A DNA stretch of 64,000 bases from Cylindrodendrum hubeiense (taxonomy: Eukaryota; Ascomycota; Sordariomycetes; Hypocreales; Nectriaceae): contig JAANBB010000119.1 in NCBI GenBank assembly GCA_014621425.1, positions 32,040 to 96,039 on the forward strand. Direction: 5' to 3'. This document shows positions 35,269 to 43,097 of this stretch, one piece after another. The notes below the pieces were generated by a model. That model was not told where the DNA came from. It saw nothing but the letters and a program-made list of their open reading frames with translations, and made no database searches. A program made the position numbers and the translations under genes. The first letter of the stretch is position 1. Each line of letters starts with the position of its first letter.

Positions 35269-36681
35269 ATGAGGCGTTCAGCTTTACTCTGGTTGGGCCT
35301 ACTGCTTTGCGTCCAGACTCTACTAGCGAAGGCTGAGCACCGACATGGATCACTTGTCCATCGCAGTGAGTGGTTACCGTTGCCCTTGCCTCAAGTGTTG
35401 GGCATGCCATGGCTAATACCATCAACTATAAGAATCACACATATCCGATGACGAGGATTCCTCTTTGTCTTTGGTAGGTAAACTCGCTTTGCACAGTCAC
35501 TTACATCACAAACACTCCAAAACAATCATGGACACTGAAGGTCACATCAACGAGGCTCGAGCTGCCGCCGCCACCACCACCACAAACCCTTGGAAAGGCA
35601 AGAAGCTCTTTGCCAATCCTCGCTGGGCCGAAAAGTTGGAACCGATCTACCAATCGTACAAGGAGCGGGGAGATAAAGAGAACGCTGCCAAGGTCAAAAT
35701 CCTTCAGGGCACAGGTACCTTTGTCTGGATCTCTAACACGAGCAATCTTCCCGACATCGACCAGGCCATCGCATCCGCCCGTGCCAAGGAGAAATCCACA
35801 AAAGTTCAGCAAATTGTCGGGTTAGTTCTTTACAACATCCCAGGTAGAGACTTCAGTGGGGGGTTGAGTGGAAGCCAATTTTTACCCACCAAGGAGGGCT
35901 TGACAGCGTATAAGGAGACTTTCGTCAAGCCTTTTGCTGCAAAGGTTGCCGCAGCCAAGGATTTGAACTTTGCCATCATACTGGAACCAGACGTGATAGG
36001 AAATCTCGTCACCAATACAGATTCCAAGTTCGTCAGGGAATATGCCCCTATATACGAGAGGGGGACTGCCTTGGCAATCATGTCGCTGCAGTTCTCGCAT
36101 GTCGCTCTGTATATTGACGCGGCAAACAGCGGATGGACTGGATGGGACGGTACTTTGGAGCCTAGTGAGTATCACTTCCAGACCCTTGATATTCCTGTTG
36201 TTAACCTATCATAGCTGCCAAGTGGTTGGCCAAAATCCTCAAGAGAGCCAAGGACGCTTCGGAGGGCCGCACAATAAAGATTCGGGGATTCTCAACCAAT
36301 GTGTCGAATTTCAACTGGTTCAACGCCAACCCGCGCGAAAACTTTACCCAGTGGTCCAGGTCTTGGGATGAGTCGCATTATATATGGTCGCTTGTTCCGT
36401 ATCTCAAACAAGCGGGGCTACCGTTGCGGTTCATTGTCGACCAGGGCCGCGTCGCTCTCCCAGGCGCAAGAAAGTCGGGGGCAGACTGGGCCAATGTTGC
36501 CCCTTCCCGTTTTGGGATACGTCCTGGAACGGCTGTTCAAAATCAATATGTTGACAGCATCGTCTGGGTCAAGCCTCCTGGTGAGAGTGACGGAGAGGGA
36601 ATGGGGTACTTGGGAGCACCAAGGGCCGGAGTTTGGTTTCCCGAATATGTTAAAATGATGGTCAATAACACCAAATTCTAA
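35269..36681 (+). CDS. Secreted glycoside hydrolase family 6, divergent, no CBM
   Basis: GH6 enzymes cleave beta-1,4-glucan with inversion. Three exons: 35269-35365, 35478-36164, 36215-36681; introns 112 nt (GTGAGT...TAG) and 50 nt (GTGAGT...ATAG); 416 residues. Residues 1-21 are a signal peptide (ALLWLGLLLCVQTLL core). The core keeps the GH6 landmarks: the acid/base region YNIPGRD (D157), EPDVIGNLVTN (D204), YIDAANSGWTGWDG (D246) and WVKPPGESDG (D387). There is no cellulose-binding module; the linker is just a short His/Lys and Thr run. The cysteines that make the two conserved disulfides in Cel6A-type enzymes are all replaced (GRDFSG, YERG, ADWAN, GESDG). The family is firm; cellobiohydrolase versus endoglucanase, and the real substrate, are open. 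Confidence 0.9.
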
Positions 36682-37735
36682 AGTAGATCTTGAGTTGGAG
36701 AGCCAAGAATCAACCTCCGTACACATTTTTATCGCTCAATCGTTCATGTTACTCGAGAGGCATCATTATTATCAAGTATTTCTTTAGATGACAGATGAGA
36801 GCTGCGCGCACTGTAGATGATTAGAATTCAGCACCGTTTGGTAGCCCATCTTGCTCTACGGTGTTATAAAAATTGTGCCATGCAACATGTGTGGTTACAG
36901 TGTAGAGAATTGTCCATAATTAAATGCATTTCCATAAAGCGTGGAAAACGCACCAGATAACTAAGCCTCGCCGCGGCCCAAAGTGGACAAACCCAGTAAG
37001 TCGCCATCACGGCAAAAGTTCAACACCCAGAAACTCCTTCGCAGATGAAATACATTATTAATAATATAGCAGTGGCATGTTTCGATCGTGAGGCTTCCGT
37101 GTTATGAGTCAGGCGGTAATTGTCCACCAACTAGGATATTCAAGTTGAGCAGAGATATCTCTGACGCGATACACTGAATAAACCACACGCCATGACTATT
37201 TCATCAATTTATTCCATTAATTATGAACAAGCAGTCTCAATCTACTAACTAGATTCATGAACAAGAAATTGGGTGCGGACTCCGGCTACCATCGTCTCAT
37301 CAATACATCAGATGCGACCAACATAATGACGGAGCGATCTACCAATAATTGTTATGTCCAACGAGGCATAATTATATACAAGATCTTCCAGTTTCCTCTA
37401 GTTCCCAACAACGCTGGGATCTCTCTTTTTCTGGCAATGTTGTTCCAGCATATTGTTGCGATGAAATAGCTGGAAGCAACTATGCCAAATGCTTTTCTCC
37501 GGCTCCAGCACCATAAATTCAACATCCTCGTTAATTGGTACGATTTCTCGTATCCTCTTAGGGCTACTTCGGTACTCTTTATTCTGAGCGAAGATCTTTT
37601 GTGGACAATCCAGCTGCCCAACACCCCCAAACGTGGAGGAGGAGTGTCATGATCCCCACCATGGTCAAACGACATGCCCCGCCACTGCATTGCCCACAAG
37701 AACGAAAATAACGTGCCAACTTTCATCAGCAACAA
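36682..37735. other. 1.05 kb AT-rich spacer before the tRNA block
   Basis: AT-rich DNA with no ORF that looks coding. It contains the 3' end of the GH6 gene and the 5' flank of the first initiator tRNA gene. No transposon ends or direct repeats recognised. Confidence 0.5.
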
Positions 37736-37866
37736 AGCAATTTGGCGCAGTGGAAGCGCGGTATGTTCACATTCTGATTCCGATTCATCATCACCAGTTC
37801 GAAAACTAACTTATCCCAGCCGGGCTCATAACCCGGAGGTCGCACGATCGAAACGTGCAATTGCTA
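37736..37866 (+). tRNA. Initiator tRNA-Met (CAT), copy 1, interrupted at 26/27
   Basis: Exon 1 37736-37760 and exon 2 37820-37866 make a 72-nt initiator tRNA. The acceptor stem AGCAATT pairs perfectly with AATTGCT, with discriminator A. The D arm is GCGC-AGTGGAA-GCGC and serves as the A box. The anticodon arm is CCGGG-CTCATAA-CCCGG (CAT at 37827-37829), and the T arm GCACG-ATCGAAA-CGTGC. Position-1 A, three G-C pairs next to the anticodon loop and A54 in the T loop mark the initiator, not the elongator. Between nucleotides 26 and 27 there is a 59-nt insert (37761-37819). Ordinary nuclear tRNA introns lie at 37/38, so this site is non-canonical. Confidence 0.93.
37761..37819 (+). other. Spliceosomal-type intron in initiator tRNA copy 1
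   Basis: 59 nt starting GTATGTTCA and ending ACTAACTTATCCCAG, i.e. 5' splice site, branch site and 3' splice site of the type used by mRNA introns in this window. Exact removal joins G26 to C27 and completes the cloverleaf. It also contains AGTTCGAAAAC, which resembles a tRNA B box. Confidence 0.75.
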
Positions 37867-37872
37867 AGCACT

Positions 37873-37899
37873 ACACCCTTCAAAGGTGTTATTTTTTTT
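37873..37899 (+). terminator. Pol III terminator with trailer hairpin, initiator tRNA copy 1
   Basis: ACACC (37873-37877) can pair with GGTGT (37885-37889) and is followed by T8 at 37892-37899. The T run is a normal Pol III terminator; the hairpin before it is an extra shared with copy 2. Confidence 0.75.
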
Positions 37900-38165
37900 G
37901 GCCTTTTGCTATTTTTTTTTTACTGATTTATTTCCTTGATTCCCATTTTGCTTGCTTAAGCTGTGCGGATACAGAGGTGGAATAAGGGCGATTGACAGCT
38001 GGCAACACTTGACATTGGATGTGAGTTTGGGGTATAGCAGTGACTCACTCGTGGTTTAGGTGTATAAGGTTTCTCGCCACTCGCCTTGCTTCCGCTATCT
38101 AGAGAGCAGAGCATGTGAGAGTATAAGCAGCTAGCAAAAATAAGAGAGAGTGCTTGGAACAAGCA

Positions 38166-38190
38166 AAAAATAACACCTTGGAATGGTGTA
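38166..38190 (-). terminator. Pol III terminator with trailer hairpin, initiator tRNA copy 2
   Basis: On the minus strand, ACACC (38190-38186) and GGTGT (38178-38174) can pair, followed by T6 (38171-38166). Same arrangement as copy 1. Confidence 0.75.
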
Positions 38191-38196
38191 GTGCTT

Positions 38197-38323
38197 AGCA
38201 ATTGCACGTTTCGATCGTGCGACCTCCGGGTTATGAGCCCGGCTGGGATAAGTTAGTTTTCGAACCGATGACGAAGAGGATCTAGAGCTTGAACATACCG
38301 CGCTTCCACTGCGCCAAATTGCT
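38197..38323 (-). tRNA. Initiator tRNA-Met (CAT), copy 2, interrupted at 26/27
   Basis: Exon 1 38323-38299 and exon 2 38242-38197 (plus discriminator A at 38197) have the same sequence as copy 1 along the mature tRNA. A 56-nt insert (38298-38243) interrupts it at exactly the same place. The anticodon complement is at 38233-38235. Orientation is opposite to copy 1. Identical exons beside divergent insert middles argue that both are functional genes under selection or gene conversion. Confidence 0.93.
38243..38298 (-). other. Spliceosomal-type intron in initiator tRNA copy 2
   Basis: 56 nt starting GTATGTTCA and ending in the same 22 nt as copy 1 (TTCGAAAACTAAC then TTATCCCAG). The middle differs from copy 1 in sequence and length. 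Contains GGTTCGAAAAC, close to a B-box consensus. Confidence 0.75.
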
Positions 38324-38989
38324 TTCTTGGATGGAGTGATTTGTCCCAAAGCTCCATTATCAACTTGCGCGGGTGCCCTAGCCCTTGGCGGAGACTCAAC
38401 TCCATTCACATGTGGGGCACGGGCTGCGGCTCACGCGACCAACGGCGACGTTTACGCTTACTACTGGTGAGTCACGATTTTGAGATCCCGCTTGCGGAAT
38501 GTGCATGGTGTTCCCTTGCAGTGGGTTGGTTTCATCATCAGGGTTTTTTTTTAAAGTGATGTCTGATCTCATGGCGTCAGCTCGTGAGTCCACATGCCTG
38601 CCTATCTTCAACTCTCGAACCTGTCGCATAAATTATACCAACCACGCGAGTTAGTGTAACCAGAGAAATTGCGGTTCTCGGTTACCTGACAAATACGTAT
38701 GACTTCAAATTGCCGTTGCGAATTGGTCTTTGGAATGGTCCGGAACCTCTCCAGTTTTAGGAACTGATTAACAACAGCAAGACGGAGCCTCACGCCCCAG
38801 GTACTGTCGCCTTCCAACATGCCATCTGCTACCATTCGAGTGCAACCTTCTTGGGACTTGAAAGGGGGTTTGCACCTCTCGTTGCTCGCGGGAACGCGGG
38901 AACGCGAAAGTCAAATGATGAAGACAGCCGAGAACTGGACATGGAACCTAAGAAATGACTTGCCAAAAAAATCTGAGGGCCAAAAAGAT
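38324..38989. other. Spacer between initiator and serine tRNA genes
   Basis: 666 bases. No coding feature; T9 at about 38542 and mixed composition. Nothing recognised. Confidence 0.5.
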
Positions 38990-39082
38990 CGTCACCTGCA
39001 GGATTCGAACCTACGCGACCGAAGTCACAGCCTTGTATGCGATGATAGCAGGGCTGCGCGTTAACCACTCCGCCAAAGTGAC
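38990..39082 (-). tRNA. tRNA-Ser (GCT), copy 1, 12-nt intron
   Basis: Class II tRNA: acceptor GTCACTT/AGGTGAC, anticodon arm CAGCC-CTGCTAA-GGCTG (anticodon GCT, reads AGC/AGT), variable arm stem GAC-TTCG-GTC, T arm GTAGG-TTCGAAT-CCTGC, discriminator G. A 12-nt intron (39034-39045) sits at the canonical 37/38 position. Followed on its own strand by TTTTT. Confidence 0.95.
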
Positions 39083-39164
39083 CGGGTTATTGTGAGTCTT
39101 GAGAAAATATTGATGTACATAATAGCAGCGCGACAGATTGTCGCTGAATGAAGCAAAAAGAAGT

Positions 39165-39256
39165 CGTCACCTGCAGGATTCGAACCTACGCGACCGAAGT
39201 CACAGCCTTGTACGCATGATAGCAGGGCTGCGCGTTAACCACTCCGCCAAAGTGAC
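39165..39256 (-). tRNA. tRNA-Ser (GCT), copy 2, 11-nt intron
   Basis: Same mature sequence as copy 1. The 37/38 intron is 11 nt (39209-39219) and differs from that of copy 1. T5 follows. Confidence 0.95.
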
Positions 39257-39347
39257 TGTGATTGATGCTAATCGGCGAAGTATCGGTCCCCAAGGACAAG
39301 CGGGCAGACTGGGTGGGAATAGTGGCAAAAAGAAGGCCAAAAAGAAA

Positions 39348-39439
39348 CGTCACCTGCAGGATTCGAACCTACGCGACCGAAGTCACAGCCTTGTATGCAA
39401 CATAGCAGGGCTGCGCGTTAACCACTCCGCCAAAGTGAC
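39348..39439 (-). tRNA. tRNA-Ser (GCT), copy 3, 11-nt intron
   Basis: Same mature sequence. An 11-nt intron lies at 39392-39402, with a third sequence variant. T5 follows. It shares 3' flank words with copies 2 and 4, consistent with tandem duplication. Confidence 0.95.
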
Positions 39440-39537
39440 TGTGATTGATGCAAATTGGTGATGTATCGGCTCCCAAGGACTGGGAATAGTGGCAAGACTA
39501 TGCAAAAAACTTTGATGGAAGGAGGGCAAAAAGAAAC

Positions 39538-39618
39538 CGTCACCTGCAGGATTCGAACCTACGCGACCGAAGTCACAGCCTTAGCAGGGCTGCGCGTTAA
39601 CCACTCCGCCAAAGTGAC
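39538..39618 (-). tRNA. tRNA-Ser (GCT), copy 4, intronless
   Basis: Same 81-nt mature sequence with no intron; the anticodon loop CTGCTAA is continuous. T5 follows. It lies about 100 bases from copy 3 in the same orientation. Confidence 0.95.
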
Positions 39619-40713
39619 TGTGGTTGATGAAGAGCGGGGAAATATTAGAGTAGATAAGGACACAGTATTCAGGTGTAGATTGGAGGCCTTCAAGGTCAAC
39701 GACGACTATGGAGTGACCTGGATGCAAACCCCACTGTAACCCTTGCGCACTGTACGGAGTGCTTCGTACCTCTTCGTATAAACCCCAGTCGACGAACGGG
39801 TGGGAGCTGTTGAGGCATCCAACGCTGGAGCATTTACCTCTGTTCATGGATAATAAATGCAATCCCCTGATAATGTTTATAACTTATTAATACCACGTTC
39901 ATGACACCGACCATTCAACCCTTACACGGAATAGTCGTAGGTCATTCAGTTTATTCCTGCGCGTGTGGCGGTTTCAGGGTCGTCTTTGCGGGGCTCTGAG
40001 CCATCCCACAGAGGGGCGATGCGGAGCGGTGCGCGGCGGGGCACCACTAACCTCCGACCAGCTCAGGGGTCTCCGTTCGTCCATACCGTGTTCAATCAGA
40101 CCATGACGAATCTTTGTACCTCAGGGAGGCTTGATAAATTCATGAGACTCTGTGTTCGTGATATTGATATTAATACTAGCTGTGGTTGCCTGTTCATTGT
40201 GTTATCCATGCTGTGTGACTGACTAGTTCACGTCTGAGAATTGATTGGAACCCAACACCCACAATATCCTATGTTAGTAGCAACGATATGAACGAAGAGG
40301 TATTGATATCCTAGCCGTGTAAGGAGTATGTTCAAGTATTATGTAAAAACTCGATAAATAGAGCCATTTAAAACAAACCCCTCACCAAGAGAAACAGCCT
40401 AAAGCTGCGTTGTGATACGCATCGCGACTTGGTCAGAAGGAGAGGAGGTCCCGGGTAGGTCCCACAACAACTTCATCTCTACACTTGTTCAGTCACCATC
40501 ACAACTACTACCACCAACCAGCAAGTCTCTATTTTCCTTTGAATGTTCCCAGTTACAAAGAAGGCATACTACTTAGAACAAAACTTGAAGATTGCGATTA
40601 ATTCAATGAATAGCCAGATCTTTACGGGGAGGTTGGACGGCGGCAGCGGTGGTGGCTACAACAGATGGGGTATATAATGCTAGCTTAGAGCAGGATCCTC
40701 ATCAATCAGTAGT
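39619..40713. other. 1.1 kb spacer in the serine tRNA block
   Basis: No ORF of coding character and no additional tRNA. AT-rich around 40200-40380 and 40540-40620. Confidence 0.5.
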
Positions 40714-40794
40714 CACTTTGGCGGAGTGGTTAACGCGCAGCCCTGCTAAGGCTGTGACTTCGGTCGCGTAGGTTCGAATCCTGCAGGTGACGAT
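40714..40794 (+). tRNA. tRNA-Ser (GCT), copy 5, intronless, opposite strand
   Basis: 81 nt, identical in mature sequence to copies 1-4 and intronless like copy 4. Reads the other way, 1.1 kb away. Followed by ATTCTTTTT as terminator. Confidence 0.95.
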
Positions 40795-41444
40795 TCTTTT
40801 TGGCATTTTTGCTTGCGTTTGTTCTTGCATTGCGCATTCCAGCACTGCATGCACAATTGCCATCCACCCTGTGGTCGGATGATTGTCGTGAATATTGCAG
40901 AATGGCAGGACAATAGCAGTAAAGCGACCGCAGAATAGGCGGAAACTCATGCGCGCCCTGGATTGAATACGGCTGCCATCTTAGTCGATTGGCGGTGCTA
41001 CCCCTGCATACCCAGTATAAATGACCTGCTTCAACACTGTCCAGACAAGCTTGCGCTACTCCCTGTTGGCTTGGCTCTCCACGCAGGGGAGCCCCTCCAG
41101 CCACTCGAATTTACGGTGAAGGCCAGCGGCTCCATCGCCTGCTGCTTCTCTCGACTGACTTGCATCTGCGCTTCCTGCATACTGCATACCGCACTTCGCG
41201 CCCGCACCTGTTATTCTCTCGCAGAACACTCGCGTAAAGAGAGAGAGCAGCCGGACAGGCGAATTGATCCAGTTGCGCGGTCGCACTCGCACAACTGCTC
41301 TTCGGCCTGGCCATTGTCAATTGACCAGCCATCTCTCCGCCTTACCGAAACGCATCCCCCAGCCTCGTCTCACTCGCACACCCACCAAGAGAGAGAGGAA
41401 AACCACCACAATTCCTCCCCCCAACAAGGCCAAAACCCGCAACC
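40795..41444. other. Spacer and leader of the RS-rich membrane protein gene
   Basis: 650 bases. The last 200 are C/A-rich (CACACCCACCAAGAGAGAGAGG), typical of a fungal 5' leader. The ORF reading from 40963 is a shadow across this leader. Confidence 0.5.
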
Positions 41445-42278
41445 ATGGGCTTCCTCGACTCGTTCAACGACGGCGCGTCCATCATCTCCGGGCGCTCCTC
41501 CCGCCACAAGAAGCGCCATCACAAGAAGCGCCGTTCGGGATCCCGTTCGCGCTCGCGCTCGCGCTCCAGCTCTCGCAACCGCCGCAGTGGCCGCTCGATT
41601 GCCGGCTCCATCTTCGGCGGCGACCGCAATGACCGCCACGACAAACACAACTCGTCCCGCGGCTCGTTCTTCGGGCTCGGCGGCAATACCAGCCGATCCA
41701 GCTTCTTCGGTTCCAGTAGGTTTCCACTCCACGTCCCGCTATATCACCTCTCGCAAGCATCACCTCCCACGAGGATGGCTTCCCCAGACATGGCCCCACG
41801 AACATAATGAGACAGGGATCCCAGGAATCCCAGGAATGACAACCGCTGACCACTCCCCCACACAGACCGTTCGTCGTACTACAAGCGCTCTCCCCGCCAG
41901 GGCTTCATCCAAAAGTCGTACAAGCAAGTGAAGCGCATACTCCGCGACCTGGTCCATTGGGCCAAGCGCCACCCCTGGAAGGTTTTCTTCTTGGTCATCA
42001 TGCCCCTCATCACCGGTGGCTTCCTGACTGCCCTGCTCGCCCGCTTCGGCCTGCGCATTCCTCCCTTCCTCGAGCGCATGCTGAGCACCGCCTCCAAGGC
42101 CGCCTCGGGCGACTCCATCGGCCTCGTCGGTGACGCTGTCCGCATGGCCTCCGGCGGTCTCGGCGGCGGCTCCTCCGTCCGCGTGGAGCGCGAGGAGCGC
42201 AGCTTTGGCTTCGGCGGTGGCGACGACAACAGCTGGGGCGGTGCTGGCTTGGTCGGCATGGCCAAGAAGTTCATGTAA
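41445..42278 (+). CDS. Small RS-rich single-pass membrane protein, unknown function
   Basis: Exon 1 41445-41715, intron 41716-41865 (GTAGGT...CCACACAG), exon 2 41866-42278; 227 residues starting MGFLDSFNDGASIISGRSS. Residues 20-55 are Lys/Arg/His- and Ser/Arg-rich (SGSRSRSRSRSSSRNRRSGR). A basic amphipathic helix (KSYKQVKRILRDLVHWAKRHPW) precedes one transmembrane segment at about 128-149 (KVFFLVIMPLITGGFLTALL). The tail is Gly/Ser-rich with a short charged block (VRVEREERSFGFGGGDD) and ends LVGMAKKFM. The RS run here precedes a membrane segment, so it is probably not a splicing factor. Conserved-looking but not assignable. Confidence 0.8.
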
Positions 42279-43097
42279 CGGAATACAACGTTTAAAGTAC
42301 AGCAAAGACCTCGACATAGAGACGTGTTTGAAATGTGTGGGCGTTATGGATGGCACTTTTATTACCTTGTTTCTCTATCCTGGGCTGCTTCATGCGCGGC
42401 CCTGGTTCACCTCTTTCTTGCTCGACAGACAGATATTGTTACCACGTTAAGACAGACCAGGTAGAACCTGTACCGAATTGATGACTGATGAATTAGATTG
42501 CAAGTGACCCAACTCCTATTAACATGAAACATGACACCAGACACCCACGTTGCGTGGATGCAAAGTTCGTTTCAGCACTATGTTCAATAGTTCTGTATCA
42601 ATCAACCCAGCTGTCCACCCTTGCCATTCAAGTACCTAATCTACTCTACCCGGCCATCCCTAAACAACCACCAACAAGGGCATATCATCCAATCTCCACC
42701 CCTCTTGTCCTATGTCCAGAGAACCCAACTTCTCCCTGCCCACGAACCCCGACTCAACCATAGGCCACTGTTACTGGCTAGGGAGCCAGGGCCCGCTTGT
42801 GCCAAGTACCAAATGCTGTTCATGCTATCATTAAAAAACGCTGCGCCTTGTCCCTTTACTGAATAATAGATCCTTCCGTCGGGTCGTGTTGCAAATTTAT
42901 TTGCCGCGCGCCGTTGTCAAGGCTGGTGCGCTCGCGTCTGGACCTGCTGACAACTTGTAGATGAAGCTGGGCTAGATCTTTCGCGAGCGCAAATGTGAAA
43001 TGTGCTGTACATAATATCCATATACAATCGTAATGACATGGTCTTGGAGGAGACCAATGCCTACTGTAGTGTGTGTTTGTGAGCCGTTGGGGACTCT
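42279..43097. other. Spacer between convergent genes
   Basis: 820 bases that must hold the 3' ends of the RS-rich protein gene (+) and the proline-rich protein gene (-). No ORF of note. Confidence 0.5.

Larger units (their letters stand above)
37867..38196. other. Spacer between the two convergent initiator tRNAs
   Basis: 330 bases with the 3' trailers of both genes facing each other. The two trailers share about 25 nt (AAGCACTACACC...GGTGTTA). The middle is AT-rich, with no ORF. Confidence 0.6.

Noticed and set aside
37736..38323. Reading the initiator tRNA inserts as ordinary 37/38 tRNA introns or as tRNA pseudogenes
   Set aside because: The inserts lie between 26 and 27, outside the anticodon loop, and the exons are intact and identical in both copies, which decay would not leave.
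36682..41444. A transposon or retroelement in the tRNA-rich region
   Set aside because: No terminal repeats, target-site duplications or reverse transcriptase/transposase frames could be seen.
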